Assembly (NCBI GenBank): GCA_903829815.1
Contig: CAIKRR010000042.1
Location: 1-54,213 of the forward strand
Length of the DNA: 54,213 nucleotides
Source: an uncultured Pseudomonadota bacterium
GTDB taxonomy: Bacteria; Pseudomonadota; Gammaproteobacteria; Burkholderiales; SG8-39
Direction of reading: 5' to 3'
The notes under the pieces are model-generated. The model was not told where the DNA came from, searched no databases, and saw only the letters and a list, made by a program, of their open reading frames with translations. Positions 16,570-25,874 of the stretch are shown here, piece after piece (position 1 is the first letter of the stretch; each line of letters begins with the position of its first letter). Both the position numbers and the translations under genes were made by a program.

Positions 16570-18489
16570 ATGGAATACCCCACAGCATTCGATGTCATCG
16601 TCGTTGGTGGCGGCCATGCCGGCAGCGAAGCCGCACTGGCAGCGGCCCGCTCGGGGGCCCATACGCTCCTTCTGACCCACAGTATCGAAACCCTGGGCCA
16701 GATGTCGTGCAACCCCTCCATCGGGGGCATCGGCAAGGGGCACCTGGTGCGAGAACTCGATGCACTGGGCGGCGCGATGGCGCTGGCGACTGACGAGGCA
16801 GGCATCCAGTTCAGAACGCTCAACGCCAGCAAGGGTCCGGCCGTTCGCGCGACCCGCGCCCAGGCCGACCGTGTCCTGTACCGCGCGGCCATACGACGAC
16901 GCCTGGAGAACCAGCCGCGTCTGCAACTCTTCCAGCAGGCCGTCGACGACCTCCTCATCGAGGGCGGTGTTGCTCGCGGCGTCATCACCCAGGTGGGTAT
17001 CCGTTTCAGAGCCAAGACAGTGGTGCTCACCGCTGGCACCTTTCTCGCCGGCCGCATCCATGTGGGGCTCACCAACTACAGCGGTGGACGCGCAGGCGAC
17101 CCCCCCGCACTGACCCTGGGCACTCGGCTGCGCGACCACGCGCTGCCCGCGGGCCGACTGAAAACCGGCACACCACCCCGGATTGATGGGCGCACGATCG
17201 ACTACGCACGACTCGAAGTGCAACCCGGCGACGACCCGGCGCCGGTGTTCTCGTTCAGAGGTCGGCGAGACATGCACCCGGCACAACGGCCCTGCTGGAT
17301 CGCGCATACCAACGAGAAGACCCACGATATCATTCGGGGTGGCCTTGACCGCTCGCCCCTGTTTACCGGCGTCATCGAAGGCATCGGGCCCCGGTACTGT
17401 CCTTCCATCGAGGACAAGATCCATCGCTTTGCAAGCAAGAACACTCACCAGGTATTTCTCGAACCCGAGGGCCTGACTACCCACGAGGTCTATCCCAACG
17501 GGATCTCGACCAGCCTGCCCTTCGATGTTCAACTTGACCTGGTGCACTCGATTCCCGGCCTCGAGCAGGCGCACATCCTGCGCCCGGGTTACGCGATCGA
17601 GTACGACTACTTCGACCCGCGGGGTCTGAAGCCCTCGCTCGAGAGCAAGGTCATCCAGGGCCTCTACCTGGCAGGACAGATCAACGGCACCACGGGCTAC
17701 GAAGAAGCCGCGGCGCAAGGCCTCCTGGCCGGATTGAACGCAGCGCGCGCCGCTCGACAGCTCGAGCCCTGGTGCCCCTCGCGTAGCGAAGCCTACCTGG
17801 GCGTCATGGTCGACGACCTCATCACCCGCGGTGTCAGCGAGCCGTATCGGATGTTCACCAGCCGCGCCGAATACCGCCTCCTGCTGCGCGAGGACAACGC
17901 CGATCTTCGCCTCACCGAACTGGGCCGCGGTCTGGGCCTCGTGGACGACGATCAATGGGAAGCCTTCAGCCGCAAGCGCGAAGCCATTGATGTCGAAATC
18001 GAGCGCCTACGTTCCACGTGGATCAATCCTCGCCTGATTGATGCGGCTGACGCAGCACGGCTGCTCGGCAAGCCGCTCGAACGCGAGTACACCTTGCACG
18101 ACCTGCTGCGCCGGCCTGAGGTGAGCCACGCCACGCTGACCGAGTTGTGCGCCCTCGCCCGACAGGATGAGGCCCACCCCCTGAGCGCCCTCCACACGCA
18201 GGATCCAGCCGTCCTCGAACAGGTGGAGATCCAGGCGCGCTACGAAGGCTATATCGGTCGACAGGACGAAGAAATCGCCCGCCAGGCAGCGCTCGAGCAC
18301 ACTGCGATCCCGCACGACGTCGATTACAGTGCCGTACCCGGCCTCTCGCATGAAGCCCGCCAGAAACTCTCGGCCACGCGCCCAGCCACCATCGGGCAAG
18401 CATCTCGCATGTCGGGCATGACACCAGCAGCCGTGTCGCTCCTGATCGTTCATCTCAAGCGCATGAGAAGCAGCCGAGCGCTGGCATGA
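16570..18489 (+). CDS. mnmG: tRNA uridine-5-carboxymethylaminomethyl modification enzyme MnmG
   Basis: 639 residues, the usual length. The N-terminal FAD-binding motif [17 protein letters not shown] is followed by the family signature [20 protein letters not shown] and a Gly-rich [21 protein letters not shown]. With MnmE it adds the carboxymethylaminomethyl group to wobble uridine 34 of several tRNAs. First gene of mnmG-rsmG-parA-parB; its TGA overlaps the rsmG ATG. The gene also contains a parS-like site at 18011. Confidence 0.97.
   Translation: MEYPTAFDVIVVGGGHAGSEAALAAARSGAHTLLLTHSIETLGQMSCNPSIGGIGKGHLVRELDALGGAMALATDEAGIQFRTLNASKGPAVRATRAQADRVLYRAAIRRRLENQPRLQLFQQAVDDLLIEGGVARGVITQVGIRFRAKTVVLTAGTFLAGRIHVGLTNYSGGRAGDPPALTLGTRLRDHALPAGRLKTGTPPRIDGRTIDYARLEVQPGDDPAPVFSFRGRRDMHPAQRPCWIAHTNEKTHDIIRGGLDRSPLFTGVIEGIGPRYCPSIEDKIHRFASKNTHQVFLEPEGLTTHEVYPNGISTSLPFDVQLDLVHSIPGLEQAHILRPGYAIEYDYFDPRGLKPSLESKVIQGLYLAGQINGTTGYEEAAAQGLLAGLNAARAARQLEPWCPSRSEAYLGVMVDDLITRGVSEPYRMFTSRAEYRLLLREDNADLRLTELGRGLGLVDDDQWEAFSRKREAIDVEIERLRSTWINPRLIDAADAARLLGKPLEREYTLHDLLRRPEVSHATLTELCALARQDEAHPLSALHTQDPAVLEQVEIQARYEGYIGRQDEEIARQAALEHTAIPHDVDYSAVPGLSHEARQKLSATRPATIGQASRMSGMTPAAVSLLIVHLKRMRSSRALA
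18011..18024. promoter_or_regulatory. parS: parS-like site inside mnmG (one mismatch)
   Basis: GTTCCACGTGGATC differs from the perfect parS palindrome only in the next-to-last base. It is within coding sequence, about 1.75 kb from the upstream sites and 2 kb before parB, which is typical placement for a clustered parS set. Confidence 0.7.
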
Positions 18490-19163
18490 CCGAGATGCCA
18501 GCCAACTGGACTACGCGCCTGAAGACGCTGGAAGAGGGCGCCCGCGCCCTGGGCGTCAGCCTGTCGACAGAGGCGCTCACGCGCTGCATCGGCTATCTCA
18601 CCATGCTGGTGAAGTGGAACCGGGTCTACAACCTGACCGCCATCCGCGACCCTGACGACATGACCGTACAACACCTGCTCGATTCGCTCTCGATCGTGCC
18701 GCTCATACGCGGCCAGCGGCTGCTCGACATCGGCAGCGGCGCCGGTCTGCCGGGTATCCCGATCGCCATCAGCCGCGCTGATGTCCACGTGACGGTGCTC
18801 GACAGCAATCAGAAAAAATGCGCCTTCATGCAGCAGGCTGTGTCAGAGCTGCAACTGAAGAATGTCACCGTGGCCTGGTCGCGCATCGAAGACCTGCCGC
18901 AGGCAAGCCCCACGGCAGGCGGTTCAACCCAAGGGTTCGACACGATCACCTCGCGCGCCTTTGCCGAACTGGCCGAGTTCGTGAAGGTAGCCCTGCCGCT
19001 GCTCGCACCCCAGGGGCTGCTGCTGGCCATGAAGGGCCTGAAACCGGACACCGAAATCGAAGGACTGGCTGATCGTGTCAGCGTGTCCGAGGTGCGCACC
19101 CTGCAGGTGCCGGGCCTCGACGCTGCGCGCTGCGCAATACTCATGGAGCGACCGCTGAAATGA
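18486..19163 (+). CDS. rsmG: 16S rRNA (guanine-527-N7) methyltransferase RsmG
   Basis: 225 residues, ATG overlapping the mnmG stop by 4 bp. SAM-binding loop [16 protein letters not shown] (near residue 80), then [18 protein letters not shown] and [13 protein letters not shown], all typical of GidB/RsmG. It methylates G527 in the 530 loop of 16S rRNA; loss commonly gives low-level streptomycin resistance. Its stop overlaps the parA start (ATGA). Confidence 0.95.
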   Translation: MTEMPANWTTRLKTLEEGARALGVSLSTEALTRCIGYLTMLVKWNRVYNLTAIRDPDDMTVQHLLDSLSIVPLIRGQRLLDIGSGAGLPGIPIAISRADVHVTVLDSNQKKCAFMQQAVSELQLKNVTVAWSRIEDLPQASPTAGGSTQGFDTITSRAFAELAEFVKVALPLLAPQGLLLAMKGLKPDTEIEGLADRVSVSEVRTLQVPGLDAARCAILMERPLK

Positions 19164-20032
19164 CCTCGACACCACGGGTGCTGGCCATCGCCAACCAGAA
19201 AGGGGGCGTCGGCAAGACCACCACGACCATCAATCTCGCGACCGGACTGGCCCAGGCCGAGCAACGGGTGCTCCTGGTCGATCTCGATCCACAAGGCAAT
19301 GCAACGATGGGAAGCGGGATCGATAAGCGATCGCTCACTCACGGTGCCTATGCCGTTTTATTGGGCCTCTCAACCATAGAGAGCAGCCGCCAGCGGGCAA
19401 CGCACGCCACCTATGACGTCGTCGGCGCAAACCGCGACCTCGCAGGTGCCGAGATCGAGCTGGTCAATCTGCCGCACCGCGAACGCCGCCTCAAAGAAGC
19501 CCTGGCCCTGGTCGCCGACCAGTACGACTTCGTGCTCCTGGACTGTCCGCCAGCGCTCAACCTGCTCACCGTCAACGCCCTGGTGGGCGCCGATGCAGTC
19601 ATCATTCCGATGCAGTGCGAGTACTACGCCCTCGAGGGCCTGAGCGACCTCGTGAACACGATCAAGATGGTTCGCAACCGCTTGAACCCGAAGCTTGAAA
19701 TCGACGGCCTCCTGCGAACCCTGTTCGACCCGCGCAACAGCCTCGCACAGCAGGTGGCCGCGGAACTCGATCAGCACTTCGGTGACAAGGTCTACGCATC
19801 GATCATCCCGCGCAATGTGCGCCTGGCCGAGGCGCCCAGCCACGGCATGCCCGGCTTGATCTACGACCCCACCTCGCGCGGCGCGCAGGCCTATGCAGCC
19901 TTCGCCCAGGAGGTGCTCGCGCGCTCGCATGCGGCCCATGCCCATGCAGAGGCAAGCACGGCGGCGAGCACCACACCCAGCAAGCCTACTGATGAAGCGC
20001 CACCACCCGACACCCAGGAGAATCCCCGATGA
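19160..20032 (+). CDS. parA: Chromosome partitioning ATPase ParA
   Basis: 290 residues. The deviant Walker A NQKGGVGKTTTTINLA lies near residue 12; DLDPQGNATMG, Walker B FVLLDCPPALNLLT and MQCEYYALEGL follow as in chromosomal ParA/Soj. It forms a DNA-bound ATP gradient that moves ParB-parS complexes. The C-terminus runs about 35 residues beyond the usual end as an Ala/His/Thr/Pro-rich tail, likely disordered. It overlaps rsmG and parB by 4 bp each. Confidence 0.96.
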   Translation: MTSTPRVLAIANQKGGVGKTTTTINLATGLAQAEQRVLLVDLDPQGNATMGSGIDKRSLTHGAYAVLLGLSTIESSRQRATHATYDVVGANRDLAGAEIELVNLPHRERRLKEALALVADQYDFVLLDCPPALNLLTVNALVGADAVIIPMQCEYYALEGLSDLVNTIKMVRNRLNPKLEIDGLLRTLFDPRNSLAQQVAAELDQHFGDKVYASIIPRNVRLAEAPSHGMPGLIYDPTSRGAQAYAAFAQEVLARSHAAHAHAEASTAASTTPSKPTDEAPPPDTQENPR

Positions 20033-20949
20033 GTCGACCCAAAGGCCTCGGACGCGGCCTGAACAGCCTGCTGGACAGCGAGGATGACCCCGCGTCGATA
20101 AAAGCCGCGGTGCCGGCCGATCGGCTGACCACGCTCCCACTCGAGCAGCTCTCCCCCGGCCGCTACCAGCCGCGCACCCATATGGATGAAGCGTCGCTGG
20201 CCGAACTGGCGCAGTCGATCCGAGCGCAAGGGCTGATCCAGCCGATTCTCGTCCGACCGCTCGAGACGCGCGATCGCTACGAGATCATTGCCGGTGAGCG
20301 CCGCTGGCGCGCAGCGCGCATTGCCGGTCTCACCGACGTGCCGGTAGTGATCCGCGAAGTGGCCGATCGCGCCACGCTGGCAATGGCGCTCATCGAGAAT
20401 ATCCAGCGCGAAGACCTCAACCCGCTTGAAGAGGCGCGCGGTCTGCAGCGCCTGATCGAGGAGTTCGAGCTCACCCACCAGGAGGTCGCCGAGGCCGTCG
20501 GTCGCTCGCGCGCCGCGGTGACCAACCTCTTGCGCCTGCTCAACCTGGCAGAGCCCGTGCAGGCGCTGCTCTTTGCCGGGCAGATCGACATGGGCCACGC
20601 CCGGGCCCTCTTGAGCCTGCCGCCCGCGCGCCAGATCATCACCGCACAGCAGGTGATCGATGAGGGGCTGTCGGTGCGGGCCACCGAAGCCCTGGTGCAA
20701 GACACCTTGAACCCGACCCTCGCCACGCCCTTGGCAACGCCGGCTGCGCCCCGCAACGGCCCGCGCAGCCCGACCCCGGGCGCCCCGCGCGACCGTGACG
20801 TCGAACGACTCGAAGAAGAACTGGCACAGGCCATCGGTACGCGGGTCGAGATCAAACCCTCAGGCCGCGGACGAGGTCGCCTCATTCTCAGCTACGACAG
20901 CTTCGACCACCTCGACGGCCTCATAGAACGCATTCGCCGCGAGCAATAA
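20029..20949 (+). CDS. parB: Chromosome partitioning protein ParB
   Basis: 306 residues. N-terminal ParA-contact segment (KGLGRGLNSLL), ParB/Spo0J domain with PGRYQPRTHMDE and the CTP-binding GERRWRAARIAGL, central helix-turn-helix (THQEVAEAVGRSRAAVTNLLRLL), Pro-rich linker and C-terminal dimer domain. It binds the parS sites at 16260, 16336 and probably 18011. Last gene of the coupled operon. Confidence 0.96.
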   Translation: MSRPKGLGRGLNSLLDSEDDPASIKAAVPADRLTTLPLEQLSPGRYQPRTHMDEASLAELAQSIRAQGLIQPILVRPLETRDRYEIIAGERRWRAARIAGLTDVPVVIREVADRATLAMALIENIQREDLNPLEEARGLQRLIEEFELTHQEVAEAVGRSRAAVTNLLRLLNLAEPVQALLFAGQIDMGHARALLSLPPARQIITAQQVIDEGLSVRATEALVQDTLNPTLATPLATPAAPRNGPRSPTPGAPRDRDVERLEEELAQAIGTRVEIKPSGRGRGRLILSYDSFDHLDGLIERIRREQ

Positions 20950-21004
20950 AGCCCCTGGACCAACGCCCGGCACAGACCGGCCAAGCCCCCCCTGGAGACC
21001 CGCC

Positions 21005-21331
21005 ATGATCCATGAACTGCGCATCTATCACTGCATGCCCGGGCGCCTGCCCGACCTCAGCCGCCGCTTCGAGACCATCACCACCAAACTCTGGGAACGC
21101 CACGGCATCCGTCCGGTAGCGTTCTGGACAGTGGCCGTGGGCCCGGCGAGCAACGACTTCTATTACATCCTCGAGTGGGAAAGCCTCGCCGAGCGCGAGA
21201 CCAAATGGAGCCGCTTCGCCGCCGATCAGGAGTGGATCACCAAGCGCGCCGAGACCGAGAAGAACGGCCCGCTGCTGGCCGACATCAGCAACCTCTTTCT
21301 GAGCCCGACCAGCTACTCGCCCCTGCGCTGA
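21005..21331 (+). CDS. NIPSNAP family protein
   Basis: 108 residues, preceded by a reasonable ribosome-binding site (ctggag). The opening MIHELRIYHCMPGRLPDL, the central HGIRPVAFWTVAVG and FYYILEWESLAERE are typical of the NIPSNAP dimeric alpha-beta barrel fold. Small NIPSNAP proteins often occur near catabolic genes, but their reactions are mostly unknown. It lies 55 bp after parB on the same strand and may be read from the par operon. Confidence 0.82.
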   Translation: MIHELRIYHCMPGRLPDLSRRFETITTKLWERHGIRPVAFWTVAVGPASNDFYYILEWESLAERETKWSRFAADQEWITKRAETEKNGPLLADISNLFLSPTSYSPLR

Positions 21332-21349
21332 GCGGGGCGCGCACGCGGC

Positions 21350-22255
21350 TCAAGCCCCCCGATCGGGCGCGTACCACGCATCGCGCCCCGGGAGATACTG
21401 GCCTTGCGACTGCACCGGATTGCGGTTGACCAGGGCCAGATGGCGCGGATACATCGGGTGCGAAAGGCTTCGCACCTCGTGTTCGAGCTGAAACACGCAC
21501 TCGCCCGACGCGGGGTCGACCAGCGCATCGAAACGATACTGCCAGGGGTCGCTCTCCTCGGTCACCAGACCGCGCTCGGCCAGCCACTGATGCGGCCCGG
21601 AGAAATCCGCCACGTAAATCGCCACATGATGGCCATCGAAGGGCGCGATCGGCTGATCGGTATCGACGAATCGCAGCACCTGATCGACACCCACCCGCAC
21701 CTCGACGCCCGCTGCCCCAGCCTCGGCATCGCCGGGTGACAGCGGCGCGACCCGCGCCTTGAGCACCGTGGCATAGAACCGTCCGATCGCCGCCGCCGCA
21801 CCGCGCGGCACCGGAAACGTCAGACAGGGGATGCCAAGCACCATGCGCCCGAAGCGCCCCGGCGCGTGCACCCGAAACCGGTTGCCCCAAGGACAGGTGG
21901 CAAGCACCGTGTCACCCGCATCCTGCCAGGCAAAGGCCGTGCCGGCGAGCCGTTCGACCAGGCGCGGCAGCCGCGCCCGAACCAGATCCAGATGCGGCAC
22001 GACCACCGCGATCTCGCCCCTAAACACCTGCGGCCGGACATTGGTCGGCAAGTGGAACTGATTGCGCCCTGCATTGACCCACATGTTGGCATCGGTGACA
22101 TGCATGTAGGGATCGCGCGTCAGACCCAGCCCTTCGATGAAAAACAAGATCGCAGGGCGCTGCTCGGGGATGCGGATATTGCAATGCTCGAGCGACAGGA
22201 TGTTGCCGGCATCCTCGGCAGCACGATCAAACGACGGCGAATCACGCGTGTCCAT
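21350..22255 (-). CDS. Two-domain VOC (glyoxalase/dioxygenase fold) family protein
   Basis: 301 residues from ATG 22255, which has a strong GGAGGT five bases upstream. It appears to hold two vicinal-oxygen-chelate units: first about 25-140 (LSLEHCNIRIPEQRPAILFFIEGLGL, with a metal-ligand His candidate), second about 150-300 (FYATVLKAR, DGHHVAIYVADFSG, FQLEHEVRSLSHP). The family includes extradiol dioxygenases, glyoxalases and isomerases; I cannot say which reaction applies. Confidence 0.72.
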   Translation of the reverse strand: MDTRDSPSFDRAAEDAGNILSLEHCNIRIPEQRPAILFFIEGLGLTRDPYMHVTDANMWVNAGRNQFHLPTNVRPQVFRGEIAVVVPHLDLVRARLPRLVERLAGTAFAWQDAGDTVLATCPWGNRFRVHAPGRFGRMVLGIPCLTFPVPRGAAAAIGRFYATVLKARVAPLSPGDAEAGAAGVEVRVGVDQVLRFVDTDQPIAPFDGHHVAIYVADFSGPHQWLAERGLVTEESDPWQYRFDALVDPASGECVFQLEHEVRSLSHPMYPRHLALVNRNPVQSQGQYLPGRDAWYAPDRGA

Positions 22256-22288
22256 CTCACCTCCCAGACCCACACCGGGCATCAGCCC

Positions 22289-22699
22289 TCAGAACGGCTT
22301 GAGCACCACCAGCAGCACCACCACGAGCAGGAGCAGCACCGGGGCTTCATTGAACCACCGAAACCAGACATGCGATTGCACACGCTCGCCACGCTCCATG
22401 GCCGCGAGCAACCGTCCGCACACATGGTGATACGCAATGAGGAGCAGCACGAGCACGAGCTTGGCATGCAGCCAGCCGCCCGTGATGCCATAGCCCAGCC
22501 AGAGCCACACGCCAAACGCCAACGCCAGCACCGCCAGCGGCAACATGAAACGATAGAGCTTGCGTGCCATGCGCAGCAGCACGGCGAGCACCGCGGGCTC
22601 GGTCTCCATGGCAATGTTCACGAAGATGCGCGGCAGGTAGAACAGACCGGCAAACCAGCTCGTGACAAAAACGATGTGCAAGGCCTTCACCAGCAGCAT
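22289..22699 (-). CDS. hemJ: HemJ/CopD-like four-helix membrane protein
   Basis: 136 residues with ggagag a few bases upstream of ATG 22699. Four predicted helices, starting MLLVKALHIVFVTSWFAGLFYLPRIFV, with conserved His in KALHIVF and LIAYHHVCGRLL, and Arg in YLPR. This matches HemJ (UPF0093), the haem-containing protoporphyrinogen IX oxidase of many Gram-negatives; the alternative name is CopD-family copper protein. The length is right for HemJ. Confidence 0.72.
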   Translation of the reverse strand: MLLVKALHIVFVTSWFAGLFYLPRIFVNIAMETEPAVLAVLLRMARKLYRFMLPLAVLALAFGVWLWLGYGITGGWLHAKLVLVLLLIAYHHVCGRLLAAMERGERVQSHVWFRWFNEAPVLLLLVVVLLVVLKPF

Positions 22700-22796
22700 G
22701 GCACTCTCCCTGAATCGATCGACCGCTTGTCCATCCTCATGGCGTCGATCAGCCGCCTTTGAACCTCTGACCTGAATCTCTGAGCTCAGCCTCTGA

Positions 22797-23468
22797 TCAG
22801 TCGACCGGCGCGGCCTGCCAGGCGCCCAGCATCACCTTGCGAATGAGATGCAGCTTGCGATGAAAGAAGTGATCGCAGCCGGGCAACACCACCACCGGCA
22901 ACTCCTGCGGCCGTGCCCAGTCAAACACGTTGGCAAGCGGCACCGTCTCGTCCTGTTCACCGTGAATCACCAGGGTGTCGGGCGGCACCGGCGGCGTGGG
23001 GTACTCGCGCCCAGCGGCCACCCGCCCATTGGCCACCCCGACGAGCACCATGCGCTCCGGCGCAAGGCGCTGCGCGAGTTGCGTCTGCACGAAGGCGCCA
23101 AACGAGAAGCCGCAGAGCACCGGGGGCGCCACGCGTACCCGACTGGCAAAGTGCGCTTGCGCGGCCTGCACCACCGCCAGCAGATCATCAGTCTCACCCA
23201 CGCCGTGATCATGCACGCCCTCGGTCTCACCGACCCCGCGGAAATTGGCACGCACGCTCACATAACCCAGCTCGATGAGCGTGCGGGACAGCGTCTGCAC
23301 CACCTTGTTGTCGAGCGTCCCGCCGTAGAGCGGATGGGGATGGGCTACGAGCGCAAGCCCGCGCGGTTCACGCGCAGCAGGCAGATCGCAGATCGTCTCG
23401 ATATGACCGGCAGCACCACGCACCTCGAGCCGCTCGGAGGGCATGCCAGCAGCAAGCGGTATGGCCAT
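22797..23468 (-). CDS. Alpha/beta hydrolase (dienelactone hydrolase-like)
   Basis: 223 residues. The core strand and oxyanion region LVAHPHPLYGGTLDNKVVQT is typical of this YsgA/YpfH-like hydrolase group. Nucleophile elbow GFSFGAF (Ser), acid region VIHGEQDETVPL (Asp) and GCDHFFHRKL (His) complete the triad. The substrate is unknown. It is 2 bp from the ferredoxin gene and probably co-transcribed with it. Confidence 0.82.
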   Translation of the reverse strand: MAIPLAAGMPSERLEVRGAAGHIETICDLPAAREPRGLALVAHPHPLYGGTLDNKVVQTLSRTLIELGYVSVRANFRGVGETEGVHDHGVGETDDLLAVVQAAQAHFASRVRVAPPVLCGFSFGAFVQTQLAQRLAPERMVLVGVANGRVAAGREYPTPPVPPDTLVIHGEQDETVPLANVFDWARPQELPVVVLPGCDHFFHRKLHLIRKVMLGAWQAAPVD

Positions 23469-23470
23469 GG

Positions 23471-23782
23471 CTAGATGCGCAGACGCTCGACCACGCGCCC
23501 GTTCAGCAGGTGCTCGTTCACGATCTCGTCGATGTCGCTGCGGTCGACATAGGTGTACCAGGTCTCTTCGGGATAGACCACGATGACAGGCCCCTCCTCG
23601 CAGCGATCGAGACAGCCGGCCATATTGATGCGCACCTTGCCTTCGCCCGAGAGGCCGAGCTCCTTCACGCGCTTCTTGGCGTAGTCGCGCAATTCCGAAG
23701 CACCCGCGCTGTTGCAGGACACCTTGGCCCCCGGCTCGCGCTGATTGCAGCAGAAGAAAACGTGATGCTCGAAGTGACTCAT
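23471..23782 (-). CDS. Thioredoxin-like [2Fe-2S] ferredoxin
   Basis: 103 residues from ATG 23782. Cys residues in FFCCNQREPGAKVSC and, about 40 residues on, NMAGCLDRCEEGP supply the ligands of a thioredoxin-fold 2Fe-2S cluster (Shethna/NuoE-like). YPEETWYTYV and a short C-terminal helix end the domain. It is probably an electron carrier; the partner is not evident from neighbours. Confidence 0.85.
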   Translation of the reverse strand: MSHFEHHVFFCCNQREPGAKVSCNSAGASELRDYAKKRVKELGLSGEGKVRINMAGCLDRCEEGPVIVVYPEETWYTYVDRSDIDEIVNEHLLNGRVVERLRI

Positions 23783-23856
23783 GGTGTCATCCGCCCGGTG
23801 GAAGGAAGGGTCGAGGCGCGCCAGACCGTGCATGCACGGCATCTCGCAAACGCTCG

Positions 23857-24948
23857 TCAGAGCGGCATTATAGGTCGGTCGCCTGCGCGCCGCGCCAAGC
23901 GCAGAAAGACAAGCACCGCCAGCACCGGCCACAGGCCCGCAGCCAGAGCCGCCAGTGCGCGCAGGCTTGACTCGTAGACCGGATAACGCCCGCCCACCGG
24001 ATCAACCAGATAAGGATTGAGGGGCGCGAGATTGAGCACCAGGATGACGAGGAGCAGCACCGCCAGACCCACCCGCTCGAGCCGCAGACGATGAAACCGC
24101 GCGAGCCAGGGAAGCGCGAAGCCCGCGGCACAGAGCCCCCCCAGGGCGCCCGGCGTGAGCAGACCGGGCAGTGGCGCCCCGCGGGTAAACCAGGCCAGAG
24201 CAAGCAACCGAGCGAAGCAGGCAAGGGCCACCAGCGCCACCAGCGGCAAGGCCGGCGAACACCCGGGCGCCAGCACCCGCTGCCAGAGGAGTCCGAGCAC
24301 CACGACCTGCCCGAAGGCCACCAGCGCATCCACCAGCACGAACACCTCGGCCGGATGCAGCGTCACCGTGGGCTCGCCCAGCACCGAGCGAAAGTCACCG
24401 GTGGCAAAGGCCTGTGCCCCCGGCAGAAGCTGGGTCAGTGGCCAGACGAGCAGCAAGACCAGCGTGAGGTCGATGTCGGCACCCTGCCGAAACCACCGCG
24501 CACGCGAGCGATGGAACCACCCGGCGGGCCCCAGATGAGGCTTGAGCCAGCCACCGATCAGCCCACCAGCGAGGGCGCCCGCTGCATTGGCCACCAGATC
24601 GGTGGAGGAGGAGACCCGTACCGGCAGAAAGCCCTGCAAGCCTTCCATCAGCGCCGAGAGGCCAAAACCCGCGCCCAAGGCCAGCATCAGCCCGTGCCAG
24701 CGTGCGCGCCACCGAAACGCCACCACGAGCAGCACCCCCAATGGCACATAGCCTGCGATGTTCAGGATCACGTCGAGCAGGTACAACTGCCGCGGCCACG
24801 GGCCGACCATGAAGGCGAACAACCCCACCCCCTGATAGCGCCAGCCGACAAAGGGGTAGAGCGACATGTAGCCGATCAGCACGCACCAGATCAGGAGCAA
24901 AGGGCGCGCCCATCCAGACCGGGCTCTGACTTGCACAGTAGCGTTCAT
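23857..24948 (-). CDS. VanZ-like family membrane protein
   Basis: 363 residues from ATG 24948 (MNATVQVRARSG...). The N-terminal VanZ-like domain (LLIWCVLIGYMSLYPF, LLDVILNIAGYVPLGVLLVVAF, GLSALMEGLQGFLPVRVSSSTDLVANAAGA) has the conserved N-x-G-Y-x-P-x-G and Glu-x-x-Q patterns; the second half adds about six more hydrophobic helices. VanZ homologues give low teicoplanin resistance in enterococci, but those of Gram-negatives have no assigned role. Divergent from the metallopeptidase gene, 55 bp apart. Confidence 0.8.
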   Translation of the reverse strand: MNATVQVRARSGWARPLLLIWCVLIGYMSLYPFVGWRYQGVGLFAFMVGPWPRQLYLLDVILNIAGYVPLGVLLVVAFRWRARWHGLMLALGAGFGLSALMEGLQGFLPVRVSSSTDLVANAAGALAGGLIGGWLKPHLGPAGWFHRSRARWFRQGADIDLTLVLLLVWPLTQLLPGAQAFATGDFRSVLGEPTVTLHPAEVFVLVDALVAFGQVVVLGLLWQRVLAPGCSPALPLVALVALACFARLLALAWFTRGAPLPGLLTPGALGGLCAAGFALPWLARFHRLRLERVGLAVLLLVILVLNLAPLNPYLVDPVGGRYPVYESSLRALAALAAGLWPVLAVLVFLRLARRAGDRPIMPL

Positions 24949-25003
24949 TACCCCATTGTAGGAGGAAGTGTCGTGCACCGAGAGCCGACCAGGAGAGATC
25001 ATC

Positions 25004-25867
25004 ATGAGGCTCGACAACGAGCAGGAAAGCAGCAATATCGAAGACCGTCGCGGGATATCGGCCGGCGGTGGGTTGCTGGGCGGTGGCCTGGGGCTTGCCG
25101 CGCTGGCACTGGTGGGGATGTTCTTCGGCATCGACCCCCGAGTGATCATGCAACTGGGCGAACAGACGGCACCCACCCAGCAGGCGCACAGCGCACCCCA
25201 CAGCGCAGGCAAGGAGAGCAGCGCCAACGACGAGGGCAAGCGCTTCGTAGCGCGAGTGCTCGGCAGCACCGAGACCACGTGGACCGAGATCTTTGCGCGC
25301 AACCAGCGAACCTATGTGAAGCCAACCCTCGTTCTTTTCTCGAACCAGGTGCAGTCAGCCTGCGGCATCGCCGGTGCGGCAGTGGGCCCCTTTTATTGCG
25401 GCGGCGACCAGAAGGTCTACATCGACCTCGCCTTTTACCACGACCTGCGCACCCGCTTTCATGCGCCGGGCGAGTTCGCCCAGGCCTACGTCATTGCGCA
25501 CGAAGTGGGCCACCATGTGCAGAACCTGCTGGGCGTGATGAGCAAGGTGAACGACCTGCGTCAGCGCGTGAGCAAGGCTGAGGCCAATGCTCTGTCGGTA
25601 CGGCTGGAACTGCAGGCTGACTGCTTTGCCGGGGTCTGGGCACACCATGCCAACAAGGAGCGCCAGATTCTCGAGCCCGGCGATGTCGAATCGGGTCTGA
25701 ATGCCGCCAGTCAGATCGGTGATGACCGCTTGCAGATGCAGGCGCGCGGCCATGTCGCGCCCGAATCCTTTACCCACGGCAGTTCCGAGCAGCGGGTGCG
25801 ATGGTTTCGCACCGGCCTGGAGTCAGGCCAGATGCGCCAGTGCGACACCTTCAAGCATCGCAACTGA
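25004..25867 (+). CDS. ypfJ: Neutral zinc metallopeptidase (YpfJ family)
   Basis: 287 residues from ATG 25004 after an aggag ribosome-binding site. One N-terminal transmembrane helix (GGGLGLAALALVGMFFG), a Gln/Ala/His-rich stalk, then the catalytic domain with the zinc motif HEVGHH in YVIAHEVGHHVQNLLG and a downstream ELQADCFAGVWAHH supplying the further ligand. C-terminal SFTHGSSEQRVRWFRTGLESG is the conserved family end. Likely membrane-anchored and facing the periplasm; the substrate is unknown. Its stop is 7 bp from that of convergent pckG. Confidence 0.9.
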   Translation: MRLDNEQESSNIEDRRGISAGGGLLGGGLGLAALALVGMFFGIDPRVIMQLGEQTAPTQQAHSAPHSAGKESSANDEGKRFVARVLGSTETTWTEIFARNQRTYVKPTLVLFSNQVQSACGIAGAAVGPFYCGGDQKVYIDLAFYHDLRTRFHAPGEFAQAYVIAHEVGHHVQNLLGVMSKVNDLRQRVSKAEANALSVRLELQADCFAGVWAHHANKERQILEPGDVESGLNAASQIGDDRLQMQARGHVAPESFTHGSSEQRVRWFRTGLESGQMRQCDTFKHRN

Positions 25868-25874
25868 CGCGCAC

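Noticed and set aside
18783-18793. TCCACGTGACG in rsmG as a parS site
   Set aside because: Only about half of the palindrome matches.
25273-25284. CCACGTGG core as a further parS site inside the metallopeptidase gene
   Set aside because: Flanks (GA and AC) do not extend the parS palindrome.
24091-25581. 496-codon plus-strand frame over the VanZ-like gene and the metallopeptidase start
   Set aside because: Overlaps two supported genes; Gln/Arg/Pro-rich and unlike any protein.
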